This document shows, piece by piece, positions 45,687-54,438 of a DNA stretch of 64,000 bases. The notes beneath the pieces are model-generated. The model made no database searches. It saw nothing but the letters and a program-made list of their open reading frames with translations, and was not told where the DNA came from. This stretch comes from an uncultured Roseovarius sp. (GTDB lineage: Bacteria; Pseudomonadota; Alphaproteobacteria; Rhodobacterales; Rhodobacteraceae). A program made the position numbers and the translations under genes. Position 1 is the first letter of the stretch. Every line of letters begins with the position of its first letter. The stretch spans positions 3,142,001-3,206,000 of the forward strand of contig OX638333.1 of NCBI GenBank assembly GCA_951812895.1, read 5' to 3'.

Positions 45687-46727
45687 ATGCTGATCCGCCA
45701 ATATGGCGATACTGATTTTGTAATCGGCCTGCGGGCGATTGCAGCCTTTATGGTGGTGTCGATTCATACCGGGGCGTTTACCGATCTGGGCTGGATCGGA
45801 GAAACCATAAACGGCAACGGCAAATACGGCGTCCAGATATTCTTTGTGATTTCCGGCTATACCATTGCGGTGACCTATCGAAGTGCGGCGACCTATGGCG
45901 CCTATTTCACCCGGCGTTTTTTTAGGATTGCGCCGCTTTACTACCTGTTATGTGCTTTGGTTTTTGCTCTCATGATGGCCGGAGCTTTGGGTCCGAATTA
46001 CTGGATGACCCTCTATGGCAGCGCGCCGGATACCTATAACGCACTGATGCATCTGAGTTTCCTCAGTGCATGGGATGCGCGGTTGGCGGCAACTGTGATT
46101 GGCCCGGAATGGACCATTCCTATCGAGATTTTCTGGTATCTTCTGCTGCCGCTTTTGTTGCCGTTCACTCGCACGCGCGCTGATTTTCTTAAGGCATTTT
46201 TCGGGTTGTTGGTTTTGTCCGTGGTGACCCGCGGTATTGGTGAATGGTTGTTACCTGCCCATGCGGCGCATTTTCTACCTACCTCTTATGGGGCGTATTT
46301 CTTGCTGGGCGCGGCCTGTCTGCCATTGCGGGAGTTGTTTGGCAGCCGGCCCGAACATTCACGGCAACTGGCCACGGGGGGCGTGGTATTATTTATATTC
46401 GCGCAGGTTACAGATACCGGCCTGTCGACCGCGTTTCTGGCATTGGCAACGGCGATGATGATCGTGGGCATCCGGATCAGGCCAGGGGGGTGGCATCTGC
46501 TGACATGGCGTCCGATGCTGTTTCTTGGCTCGATCAGCTATTCCATTTACCTTTGGCATTACATTGCGATCCGGTTGCTTGAGGCACATTTGCCTGATCT
46601 GTATGCCGGTGGCGGCTTGTGGCGCTTTGTATTGGTAAGCGTTTTGACCGTTGCGGCCTCAACCGTGACCTATGAGTTGATCGAAAAGCCAACAAACCGG
46701 TTGGGACGCAGCTTGGCACAATCCTAA
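45687..46727 (+). CDS. Acyltransferase 3 family membrane protein
   Basis: A 346-residue protein with about ten membrane helices. The family opening is GLRAIAAFMVVSIHTGAF (conserved histidine), then FFVISGYTIA and RRFFRIAPLYYL, and it ends with SYSIYLWHYIAI. Such proteins O-acylate polysaccharides or lipids at the inner membrane. The acceptor is unknown, and no polysaccharide genes adjoin. Confidence 0.88.
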   Translation: MLIRQYGDTDFVIGLRAIAAFMVVSIHTGAFTDLGWIGETINGNGKYGVQIFFVISGYTIAVTYRSAATYGAYFTRRFFRIAPLYYLLCALVFALMMAGALGPNYWMTLYGSAPDTYNALMHLSFLSAWDARLAATVIGPEWTIPIEIFWYLLLPLLLPFTRTRADFLKAFFGLLVLSVVTRGIGEWLLPAHAAHFLPTSYGAYFLLGAACLPLRELFGSRPEHSRQLATGGVVLFIFAQVTDTGLSTAFLALATAMMIVGIRIRPGGWHLLTWRPMLFLGSISYSIYLWHYIAIRLLEAHLPDLYAGGGLWRFVLVSVLTVAASTVTYELIEKPTNRLGRSLAQS

Positions 46728-46787
46728 TTTCCACCTTGCCGAGCGGCGGTGATTTTGGAATAACAGGCTTGATAACAGGAGTTGCCA

Positions 46788-47099
46788 ATGCCCGCCCGTA
46801 TCTATCGTCCTGCCCGCAATGCCATGCAGTCCGGCACAGCCAAAACCAAAAATTGGGTTTTGGAGTATGTGAATGAAACCGGTCGTGACGTGGACCCGCT
46901 GATGGGCTGGACCTCTTCATCAGATACGCAGGCGCAGGTTCGGCTGCGGTTTTCATCGAAAGAGGCCGCACTGGAGTATGCCGAGGCCAAGGGGATTGAC
47001 GCTGTGGTTTGCGAGCCGCAAAGCCGCAAGGCCAATGTTCGTGCAGGCGGATATGGCGAGAATTTTGCGACACATCGCAGGGCCGTCTGGACCCACTAA
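46788..47099 (+). CDS. Complex I accessory subunit, NDUFS4-like
   Basis: A 103-residue protein matching the ETC complex I (NDUFS4, 18 kDa) family: [19 protein letters not shown] at the start, [35 protein letters not shown], and a tail ending H-R-R-A-V-W. Found in alphaproteobacteria as an accessory subunit of NADH dehydrogenase. ATG 46788 follows CAGGAG. Gene stands alone. The gap 47100-47338 has no gene I can recognise. Confidence 0.9.
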   Translation: MPARIYRPARNAMQSGTAKTKNWVLEYVNETGRDVDPLMGWTSSSDTQAQVRLRFSSKEAALEYAEAKGIDAVVCEPQSRKANVRAGGYGENFATHRRAVWTH

Positions 47100-47338
47100 A
47101 GCCGGATCAAAAAGCTTTCTCATTGAACTGAAACCGGCACCCGTTGCCTTTGTATACTGCGCGACCTGGCGTCAGGTTCTGTGATCGTTACAACAGGTCG
47201 GTCGGCTGAAGGCCTTTGGCACAAAATTTGAATGCAACTCGTAAGCCACTGTTGCCGGCGGACCACCGGTAATGAAACACAGAACTGCCGCCTGAGCGCG
47301 CTATTGCGCCCGGCAAAATGCCGGAATAGGGCTGCGAT

Positions 47339-48685
47339 ATGAGAACCGCCAGCCAAACCTATCGCCAGCATGTCCGGGCAATCCTTGGACTGGGCTTGCC
47401 ATTGATTGGCAGCCATGTGGCGCAGTTTGCGATCACGCTGACCGATGCCGTAATGTTGGGCTGGTACTCGGTCGAGGCACTGGCGGCGCAATCGCTTGCC
47501 AGTATGATGTTTTTCACGCTTTTTCTCGTCGGCTCGGGCTTTGCGATGGCCGTTATGCCGATGGTGGCCTCGGCCATAGCCGCAGATGAGGCGCGACAGG
47601 TGCGCCGGGTCACGCGGATGGGAGCATGGGCCTCGATCCTGTTTTATGTGGCGGTGCAGCCTATTATGATCTGGTCCGAGCCCATTTTTCTGGCCCTGGG
47701 TCAGGAGCCGGAGGTATCACATCTGGCAGGGCAGTATTTGCTTATTGTCGGGGCGAGTTTGTTGCCTGCGCTGCTGGTAATGGTTCTGAAATCATATCTT
47801 TCGGCGTTGGAACGCCCACAGGTGGTTTTGTGGATTACGCTGGCCGCCGTGGCATTGAATATTCCGGTGAACTATGCACTGATTTTCGGAAATTGGGGCT
47901 TTCAAGAAATGGGTATTCGCGGCGCCGCAGTCGCCTCGTTGGTGGTGACAACCGCATCGCTGACGGGCCTTGCCGTTTATGCGGCGGTGGCGACGTCGGA
48001 ACATGCGTTGTTTCAGCGGTTTTGGCGCCCGGACTGGGAAGCGCTTGGTCACGTATTTCGGCTTGGCTGGCCAATAGGGGCCACCAGTCTGGCAGAGACA
48101 GGTCTGTTTGCGGCATCAACTGTTATGATGGGTTGGCTCGGGACTGTGTCACTCGCGGCACATGGCATCGCGTTGCAGATAACATCGGCGATTTTCATGG
48201 TGCATGTGGGCTTGAGCAATGCCGCAACAATTCGCGCAGGGCAGGCCTATGGCAGGCGTGACCGCACTGGACTACGTGATGGTGCATGGATTGTTCTGGT
48301 GGTGGCGGGCTCTGTCGCGGCCTTGACGGTCGTGGCATTTTTGGTGATCCCGGAGTTTCTGATCGGGTTGTTTATGAATCCGCTTGAAGCGGATCGCGAA
48401 ATCGTCATCGAAATCGGTGTTGGTCTTCTGGCCGCAGCAGCCGTGTTTCAGCTGACGGACGCGGGACAGATCATGGCACTCGGTCTGTTGCGTGGGGTAC
48501 AGGACACGCGCGTTCCCATGGTGATTGCATCACTCAGCTATTGGGTTATCGGGATACCGGCCAGCTACGTGCTGGGCTTTACCCTTGGGTATGGCGGGGT
48601 TGGCATCTGGCTGGGCCTGGCAGTCGGGCTGGCTTTTGCCGCGGTTTTCATGATGGTGCGATTCTGGCAGGGGGCTAGGGACTGA
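47339..48685 (+). CDS. MATE-family efflux transporter
   Basis: A 448-residue membrane protein with twelve predicted helices in two similar halves (LGLPLIGSHVAQFAITLTDAVMLGWYS in the first; LGWPIGATSLAETGLFAASTVMMGWLG in the second). It belongs to the NorM branch, exporting cationic drugs or dyes by Na+ or H+ exchange. The substrate is unknown. After the stop, 48686-48846 has no gene. Confidence 0.92.
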   Translation: MRTASQTYRQHVRAILGLGLPLIGSHVAQFAITLTDAVMLGWYSVEALAAQSLASMMFFTLFLVGSGFAMAVMPMVASAIAADEARQVRRVTRMGAWASILFYVAVQPIMIWSEPIFLALGQEPEVSHLAGQYLLIVGASLLPALLVMVLKSYLSALERPQVVLWITLAAVALNIPVNYALIFGNWGFQEMGIRGAAVASLVVTTASLTGLAVYAAVATSEHALFQRFWRPDWEALGHVFRLGWPIGATSLAETGLFAASTVMMGWLGTVSLAAHGIALQITSAIFMVHVGLSNAATIRAGQAYGRRDRTGLRDGAWIVLVVAGSVAALTVVAFLVIPEFLIGLFMNPLEADREIVIEIGVGLLAAAAVFQLTDAGQIMALGLLRGVQDTRVPMVIASLSYWVIGIPASYVLGFTLGYGGVGIWLGLAVGLAFAAVFMMVRFWQGARD

Positions 48686-48846
48686 TAATTTTGGCGGCAG
48701 TGCCGGGACAGTGTATCGTTTAAAGAGACACATCTGCATAACGGCCGAATAGGTTGAAGCTGCTTTCCAATCGGCTGCATGCCGGAAGATTGTCCCAACT
48801 TTCCCGAAGTTTATTCACCGAACTGATCCAGAGTTCCGACGGTAAA

Positions 48847-49785
48847 CTAAGCCTGCTCAACCGTCACGACATCAGAAAACTCAGTTCGAGCAACTGACCT
48901 GAGCGCATTGCTTAGATGTTCTATGGCCCTGCTCTTTCCAGTGGAGCGACGCCAGACCAGACCGACGGAGCGAACAAATTTCCCTTTACGGAAAGGTCGT
49001 ACAGCGATTGTGGTATCGGTACCGCCTATTTCAGAGCGGACATAGAGCCGGGGCAGGAATGTTGCCCCCATTCCCATGACTACCATCTGTCGCAAGGCGT
49101 CAAGGCTGGTGCCTTCGTAGTTTCGTTGCAGATCGGCGCCGAGGTCATGACAAAGCCCGCTGATCTGTTCGTGCAGGGCATAGGCCGGTCCGAGGCTGAG
49201 CATGACCAATCCGGATATGTCGGCATCGGTGATCGTGTCTCGGCTGGCAAGAGGGTGGTCGGATGCAACGGCCAGCGAAAGCGGTTCTCGGAACAGCCGC
49301 TCCACAACAAATTCGGCGCCGGCCACGGGGAGTTGGGTCAGGATCACGTCATGTGTGCCATGTTGTAGCTCTGCTAACAGGTCGCGGGGGGCAGCCTCTC
49401 GGATGTACAGGCTAAGACCCGGGTGGTCCCGATGCAGATCGCCGACCACGTGGGGCAGCAGATAGGGACCAAGCGTTGGTGATGTGCCCAGACGGATTGT
49501 GCCGCCAACGCCCGATTGCAGTGATTTCGACAAATCCACGATGCCCTGTACATGTGCAATGGTTTCGCGTGCGCGGTCAACAATTTCACGACCCGATGAT
49601 GTCAGGCGAAATGGCCCACGGCCCCGCTCGTAGAGCGGCATCTGAAGGATATCTTCGAGATTAGCGATCTGCACGCTGAGTGAGGGCTGTGCGATACCAA
49701 CGCTTTGGGCCGCTTTTCCGAAATGCCCGTTATCAGCGAGAGCCACAAGATATTGAAGCTGTTTGAGGCTTGGGAACTTTTCCAT
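48847..49785 (-). CDS. OxyR-like LysR regulator lacking the peroxidatic cysteine
   Basis: A 312-residue LysR protein closest to OxyR: HTH at 5-63 (GHFGKAAQSVGIAQPSLSVQIANLEDIL), then TIRLGTSPTLGPYLLPHVV and the effector region. Aligned to E. coli OxyR, the second redox cysteine (C208) corresponds to the cysteine in ISGLCHDLGA, but the first (C199) position, nine residues before, is alanine. So disulphide-based peroxide sensing is not expected in the classic way. An ATAG-N7-CTAT motif lies upstream of its start. Confidence 0.8.
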   Translation of the reverse strand: MEKFPSLKQLQYLVALADNGHFGKAAQSVGIAQPSLSVQIANLEDILQMPLYERGRGPFRLTSSGREIVDRARETIAHVQGIVDLSKSLQSGVGGTIRLGTSPTLGPYLLPHVVGDLHRDHPGLSLYIREAAPRDLLAELQHGTHDVILTQLPVAGAEFVVERLFREPLSLAVASDHPLASRDTITDADISGLVMLSLGPAYALHEQISGLCHDLGADLQRNYEGTSLDALRQMVVMGMGATFLPRLYVRSEIGGTDTTIAVRPFRKGKFVRSVGLVWRRSTGKSRAIEHLSNALRSVARTEFSDVVTVEQA

Positions 49786-49815
49786 ATCTGCCCATTTCGG
49801 ATGATTAACATATCC

Positions 49816-49830
49816 ATAGTAATATTCTAT
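49816..49830. promoter_or_regulatory. ATAG-N7-CTAT motif in the OxyR-like/YdcH divergent region
   Basis: ATAGTAATATTCTAT is an exact half of the OxyR consensus (ATAG-N7-CTAT), 31-45 bases upstream of the regulator's ATG. The second half is not convincing. Probably an autoregulatory LysR site. Confidence 0.5.
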
Positions 49831-50022
49831 CAGAAATTATAATTCTATTATCTTTTTTGAATATCCGCGGTGCCTAATTTACTACCACAAGGACGATAAG
49901 GGCGGCGAAACTTTCTAATCCGACTTCGATTTCAAATTGGTTGGATGAGGAGATGCGCCACTTATCCCCTTGGCTGGAGCGTGGCCTCCAGAAAAACATT
50001 GTTGAAGTAGAAGGAGATCAAA

Positions 50023-50250
50023 ATGACCCTGCGTTTGAAACCATGTGTGCAGTCGCTTGGAGCGCGTGCCAAGGTGTTGGCCGCGCGCAAGCAGCACCTT
50101 GATGTACAGATCAATGGTGAAATGCGCCGTCCGCTTCCATGTCATCTGAAACTGGGGCGGTTAAAGCGGCTACGGCTGCAGCTCAAGGACAATTTGGCGT
50201 CGATAAACGGGGTTTTGGCAACATTGGAACGCGGTGGGTTGAGGCCCTGA
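50023..50250 (+). CDS. YdcH-family (DUF465) small protein
   Basis: A 75-residue protein with the DUF465 pattern: a short N-terminal helix, HLDVQINGEMRRPLP, then LKLGRLKRLRLQLKDNLASI, ending in L-K-D. Predicted short helical hairpin of unknown function. AAGGAGATCAAA precedes the ATG. The gene is divergent from the OxyR-like regulator and might be its target. Confidence 0.82.
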   Translation: MTLRLKPCVQSLGARAKVLAARKQHLDVQINGEMRRPLPCHLKLGRLKRLRLQLKDNLASINGVLATLERGGLRP

Positions 50251-50413
50251 TCCAACCGATCCGGAAAGGTTGGAATTCCAGACCATTAGACCGTAACCGC
50301 TGCGATCTCCTCCAGCCCGCTAGCGGTCATCTGTGTGAACAAGACTGTAGGATATGTGCCTGCACCGGTTTCCGGACGCGGTGTGGGCGAAGAATGTGAG
50401 AAAGGAAATGAGA

Positions 50414-50644
50414 ATGAAATGCCCGATTGATGGCGCGACACTGGTTGTCAGTGAACGAAGTGGTGTCGAAATTGACTATTGTCCGCAATGCCGCGGGGTT
50501 TGGCTGGACCGGGGTGAGCTGGACAAGATCATCAGCCGTACCGAGGCCATGCCCGCACAGTCACACATTGAAGGGCACCGGAATGATGACAAGCCTCGAA
50601 AGAAGAAGCGAGAGAGCCTGTTTGGTGAGCTATTCGATTTCTGA
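50414..50644 (+). CDS. Zinc-ribbon protein (zf-TFIIB family)
   Basis: A 76-residue protein starting MKCPIDGATL, with a second cysteine pair in IDYCPQCRGVWLDRGEL (C-P-x-C-R-G-x-W-L-D); the first ribbon has only one cysteine (MKCPIDG, where many members have C-P-x-C). The tail is strongly basic (KPRKKKRES). ATG 50414 is about seven bases after AAAGGA; an ATG at 50408 is also possible. Likely nucleic-acid or protein binding. Confidence 0.8.
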   Translation: MKCPIDGATLVVSERSGVEIDYCPQCRGVWLDRGELDKIISRTEAMPAQSHIEGHRNDDKPRKKKRESLFGELFDF

Positions 50645-50667
50645 TCTCAATTCGTTCCAAAAACTAA

Positions 50668-50697
50668 CCAGAGCAAGGGTATTGGACCCTGCTCTGG
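50668..50697. other. Strong hairpin before nhaA
   Basis: CCAGAGCAAGGGT pairs with ACCCTGCTCTGG around ATTGG with one bulged base. No T run follows, so it is a weak candidate for a terminator; it may structure the nhaA leader. Confidence 0.4.
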
Positions 50698-50710
50698 CCC
50701 GCTTGCAATA

Positions 50711-50724
50711 GGAACAATTGTTCC
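50711..50724. promoter_or_regulatory. Perfect palindrome before nhaA
   Basis: GGAACAATTGTTCC, a perfect 14-base palindrome 26 bases before the nhaA start. It could be an operator. It fits GAAC-N4-GTTC, but that is the Gram-positive LexA pattern and is not expected to work here. Confidence 0.4.
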
Positions 50725-50749
50725 ACTGTTAATCTAACCGGAGCTCCCT

Positions 50750-51943
50750 TTGGAAAAAACACTTTCACGAATCCAAGCCTTTATGAAACTTGAAGCCAGT
50801 GCAGGACTGATCCTGATGGGGGTGGCCGTGCTGGCGATGGTTTTTACCAACACCGCGCTTGCGCCCTACTACGATCAGTTTCTGAACACCAATGTGCGTG
50901 TTGGAGCCGGGTCATTTGAAATCTCAAAACCGGCATTGTTGTGGGTCAATGACGGGTCGATGGCGATTTTTTTCTTTCTGGTCGGGTTAGAGATCAAACG
51001 CGAAGTTCTGACCGGTGAGTTGTCGAGTTTTGACAAGGCCATTTTGCCGATACTTGCCGCGATTGGTGGAATGGTCGTTCCCGCGCTGGTATTTTTGTAT
51101 TTCAACTGGGGGAATGCAGAGACAATTCGCGGCTGGGCCGTTCCAATGGCTACAGATATCGCCTTTGCTCTTGGTATACTGGCGCTGTTGGGATCGCGGG
51201 CACCTGTGGCATTGAAGGTGTTTTTGCTGGCGATTGCGATCATTGATGACCTTGGTGCGATCGTCATCATCGCGGTATTCTATACCTCGGAGCTGTCGGC
51301 CAATGCGTTGACTTTGGCGACGTTAGGGTTTGCGTTGGCGGTTGCGTTGAACCGGATGGGGGTACAGCGGGTGACACCCTATATGATCATTGGTGTGCTA
51401 ATGTGGGTTTTTGTGCTGAAATCTGGTGTGCATGCGACCCTTGCAGGAGTGTTGATCGCCTTGACCATTCCGCTGAAGGAAAAGGATGGCGACAAGGCGC
51501 TTTTGCTCAGGGCGGAACATGCGCTGCACCCTTGGGTAGCGTATCTGATTCTGCCTGTTTTCGCCTTTGCCAATGCGGGTGTAAACCTGTCCGGCCTGTC
51601 GATCTATGACCTTGCTCAACCCTTGCCGTTGGGGATTGCAGCCGGATTGGTGATTGGCAAACAACTTGGTGTCTTTGCGGCCACCTGGGTCGCATGCAAA
51701 TCCGGCATTGCAAAGCTGCCCAAAGGGGTCAGCTGGATGCATATCTATGGTGTTGCCTGTCTGACGGGAGTTGGATTTACGATGAGCCTGTTCATCGGGT
51801 CGCTGGCCTTTGGCACGGGCGAGATGATGAACACCGTTCGCTTGGGCGTCATTTTCGGGTCATTGGTTTCTGGGCTGGCTGGGTATGCGGCGCTCAGAAC
51901 CTCAGCCAACCGTGCGCGTGGTGTTTTGAACGAGGCTAATTAG
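50750..51943 (+). CDS. nhaA: Na+/H+ antiporter NhaA
   Basis: A 397-residue antiporter expelling Na+ in exchange for protons. The ion-binding aspartates are D166-D167 (AIAIIDDLGAIVIIA), with D135 in PMATDIAFALG. About twelve helices and normal length. The start is a TTG at 50750 with CCGGAG upstream; no ATG fits the family start. Fits a marine organism. It follows a hairpin and a palindrome. Confidence 0.94.
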   Translation: MEKTLSRIQAFMKLEASAGLILMGVAVLAMVFTNTALAPYYDQFLNTNVRVGAGSFEISKPALLWVNDGSMAIFFFLVGLEIKREVLTGELSSFDKAILPILAAIGGMVVPALVFLYFNWGNAETIRGWAVPMATDIAFALGILALLGSRAPVALKVFLLAIAIIDDLGAIVIIAVFYTSELSANALTLATLGFALAVALNRMGVQRVTPYMIIGVLMWVFVLKSGVHATLAGVLIALTIPLKEKDGDKALLLRAEHALHPWVAYLILPVFAFANAGVNLSGLSIYDLAQPLPLGIAAGLVIGKQLGVFAATWVACKSGIAKLPKGVSWMHIYGVACLTGVGFTMSLFIGSLAFGTGEMMNTVRLGVIFGSLVSGLAGYAALRTSANRARGVLNEAN

Positions 51944-51967
51944 CAGAAAACCGGTTGGAGAGTTGCC

Positions 51968-52297
51968 TTAATCGTCCTCCCAACACACAAAGACTGCGTT
52001 TGTGACACGGGGGTACATATCGGTATGTGTCTGGGTTGAGAGAGATTGCTGCATGGCGATGTGATCATAGGCGGCGTCGAGTTGTGGCCGATCACGGAAC
52101 GACATCACAGAATAACAACTTTGGTGTCGTTCATCGTCTGTATCCATGGGTGTATCGGCAACACGCTTACCAATTGGCCCCGCTGATACGATCAGCTGGG
52201 CTTCTGTCAGCTCTTTCACGAATGCCGCGTATGAATTCCGAAAATCTTGCAAATCTTCGTCTGGTTTTAGGTCGAAGGCGGACAACATGTGTATCAT
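51968..52297 (-). CDS. Small YciI/DUF-type hypothetical protein
   Basis: A 109-residue protein, probably a ferredoxin-like alpha/beta fold (MIHMLSAFDLKPDEDLQDFRNSYAAFVKEL and later SVMSFRDRPQLDAAYDHIA). Resembles small YciI/Dabb-like proteins, but no catalytic residues are identifiable. GGGAGGCG precedes the ATG. It is the last gene of the demethylase-like operon, 32 bases after the flavin enzyme gene. Confidence 0.65.
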   Translation of the reverse strand: MIHMLSAFDLKPDEDLQDFRNSYAAFVKELTEAQLIVSAGPIGKRVADTPMDTDDERHQSCYSVMSFRDRPQLDAAYDHIAMQQSLSTQTHTDMYPRVTNAVFVCWEDD

Positions 52298-52329
52298 TTT
52301 GAGCGCCTCCCTGACGCAGAGTTAGGCAG

Positions 52330-54285
52330 TCAGAGTTTCCAGGCAATACGCAGCCCATCCAGAACCGCCTCTTCTACGGTGCGTGGGCAAAGGCAATCGC
52401 CGATCAGGTGCACCTCTCCGCCATAATCCGAAAGGCTATCGGCGAGGTCTGTTTCCGGGCGATGGCCCAGAGCGGTGACAAGGGTTTCGACATCTTCAAG
52501 AATGACCGGTTCGCCGCTGAGAGTGTGCTGGCAATAGACGTCTTTGCCGTCAACTCCGTAAAGCCGGGTGTAGGGCAGGATCTCTACGCCCAGGCGGTGC
52601 AGGTCACCCAGCCATTTGTCACGCGCGTATTGCGGGATGGATTGTCCTGCTGTGATGCCGTTGACAGCCAGCCTGACATGACAGCCGTCGCGGGCCAAGC
52701 GTTCAGCCAGACCGAGGCCCACCCAGTCACATCGCCAGTCGGCGATCACCACGCGGCCGCCAACATTTGCCGTACCCTCCAGAATTTGCCAGGCATCGAC
52801 GATATGCGCGTCTTCGGCACCTTCGATGGGCGGATCGTAAGGTGTGGCGCCTGTGGCGAGGATAACTGCGTCGGGATTTTCCTGATCAATCAAATTGCGG
52901 TCGACGGGGTTATTCAACCTGATGTTCACACCGGATTGTTCTGCCTCGTGAGCAAGGTTGGTGGTGACCCCGCCAAATTCAGCCCTACCGGGAAGAAGCT
53001 GGGCCAGATTGACCTGTCCACCAAGGGTTGCTTGCGCTTCAAATAGGGTCACGTTGTGACCACGGCGCGCGGCGATCGATGCGGCCTTTAACCCTCCGGG
53101 ACCACCGCCGACGATCATAACTTTGCGTGGCGCTTTGGTGGGAACAACTGTGCCATATTCCAGTTCACGACCGGTTTCAGGATGTTGGATGCAGGAGATC
53201 GGATACCCGTTGAGCATATGGCCGATACAGGCCTGATTGCAGGCGACGCAGGCGCGGATATTGTCCAATTGCCCCGCGGCGGCCTTGTTCGGCATTTGAG
53301 GATCGGCAATGAGCGCGCGGGTCATTCCACACATATCGGCCTGACCAGAGGAGAGCACCTGTTCGGCGATCTGCGGTTGGTTGATGCGGCCCGCGACAAA
53401 GACCGGCAGATCAACCTGTGCTCTGACAGCAGCGGCCAGCGGCGCGGTATAGGCGGTCTCAAAAGCCATTGGGGGCACGATATGCGTTGACCCGGCCAAT
53501 CCCGCGGAGGTGCCGGCAGTCACGTTCAAATAGTCAAGGTTGCCGGTTTCCGCGAGCGCCGTTGCAATCTCAAGTATTTCTGCGCTTTCCAGTCCGTCAT
53601 GGTCCTTTTCATCGCCTGATATGCGAATGCCGACCACCATGTCCGCGCTAGCGGCAATGCGCACAGCGGCGAGGATATCGCTGACGAAACGCAGGCGATT
53701 TTCTGGTGATCCGCCATAGTTATCCTGCCGTTGATTGATGCGAGGGTTGAGGAACTGGCTGAGCAGGTAACCGTGGGATGCTACCACCTCGACCCCATCG
53801 AGTCCGGCACGGCGCAAGCGTGCAGCGGAGGCGCCAAAGCTGGCAGTGATTTCCTGAATCATCGAGACTGGCATTTCACGAGGCATGACGTGAAAGCGCT
53901 CGTTCGGAATAGACGACGGGGCGTAGGCCACGGAATGCGTGCCGTCCGCGGCCAGTGTCATTTCGCGGCCCGGGTGGGTAAGTTGAGCAAACACTTTGCA
54001 CCCGTGTGGCTGACACGCTTCGGCGATACGCTGATAGCCGGGAATGCAGGCATCGTCATAGGCGCGTATGGCGGGGCGACCGGAATCGCCTGTTTTATGC
54101 GCGCGCGCCGCCTCGATAATGATCAATCCAGCCCCACCGGCGGCGCGTGCCTGATGGTAGGCAACCATTGCGTTAGTTGGCAGGCCATTTTGGAGCATTA
54201 CGGTCATGTGGCCAGTTGAAAATATCCGGTTCTTCAGGATGTGGCCGCGAATTTCCAGCGGGGACAGGAGCGTATTCAGATTCAT
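52330..54285 (-). CDS. NADH:flavin oxidoreductase, DgcA-like (dienoyl-CoA reductase type)
   Basis: A 651-residue flavin/Fe-S enzyme: an old-yellow-enzyme barrel (1-350), a 4Fe-4S motif C-x2-C-x3-C-x11-C (CVACNQACIG...C) and a C-terminal FAD/NAD domain (VMIVGGGPGGLKAASIAARRG). The start STGHMTVM lacks the flavin-linking cysteine seen in the two TMADH-like proteins of the operon. It is closest to DgcA, the dimethylglycine demethylase subunit, by its opening, so N-methyl-compound demethylation is likely; the substrate is inferred. ATG 54285. Confidence 0.82.
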   Translation of the reverse strand: MNLNTLLSPLEIRGHILKNRIFSTGHMTVMLQNGLPTNAMVAYHQARAAGGAGLIIIEAARAHKTGDSGRPAIRAYDDACIPGYQRIAEACQPHGCKVFAQLTHPGREMTLAADGTHSVAYAPSSIPNERFHVMPREMPVSMIQEITASFGASAARLRRAGLDGVEVVASHGYLLSQFLNPRINQRQDNYGGSPENRLRFVSDILAAVRIAASADMVVGIRISGDEKDHDGLESAEILEIATALAETGNLDYLNVTAGTSAGLAGSTHIVPPMAFETAYTAPLAAAVRAQVDLPVFVAGRINQPQIAEQVLSSGQADMCGMTRALIADPQMPNKAAAGQLDNIRACVACNQACIGHMLNGYPISCIQHPETGRELEYGTVVPTKAPRKVMIVGGGPGGLKAASIAARRGHNVTLFEAQATLGGQVNLAQLLPGRAEFGGVTTNLAHEAEQSGVNIRLNNPVDRNLIDQENPDAVILATGATPYDPPIEGAEDAHIVDAWQILEGTANVGGRVVIADWRCDWVGLGLAERLARDGCHVRLAVNGITAGQSIPQYARDKWLGDLHRLGVEILPYTRLYGVDGKDVYCQHTLSGEPVILEDVETLVTALGHRPETDLADSLSDYGGEVHLIGDCLCPRTVEEAVLDGLRIAWKL

Positions 54286-54298
54286 ATCACCGGTCCTG

Positions 54299-54433
54299 TC
54301 ATTCTGTTTCCTGATCACTAAGCAATTCGCGCATTCGCAACTTGTCCTTGTGACGCGCGGTGCAGGTGTCACATTCGGGATCTGGGGTAGGATCGGGCGA
54401 ATAAACCATTGCATAGGTAGCAACACCAAACAC
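54299..54433 (-). CDS. Candidate small membrane protein with CxxC
   Basis: A 44-codon frame starting at GTG 54433, with a hydrophobic stretch (FGVATYAMVYS, extended upstream in frame by LLALGLIAV), then SPDPTPDPECDTCTARHKDKL and a charged end. It stops 13 bases before the flavin enzyme start, with AGGA between. The hydrophobic part begins inside the ferritin-like gene in another frame and has no good start codon, so it may be a frameshifted tail rather than a gene. Confidence 0.35.
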   Translation of the reverse strand: MFGVATYAMVYSPDPTPDPECDTCTARHKDKLRMRELLSDQETE

Positions 54434-54438
54434 GGCGA

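Noticed and set aside
47100-47338. Possible tRNA in the gap after the NDUFS4-like gene
   Set aside because: No cloverleaf, no T-loop GGTTCRA with matching stem and no CCA-side pairing could be found.
50711-50724. GAAC-N4-GTTC as a LexA box before nhaA
   Set aside because: That is the Gram-positive pattern; alphaproteobacterial LexA uses GTTC-N7-GTTC, and nhaA is not an SOS gene. Kept only as an unexplained palindrome.
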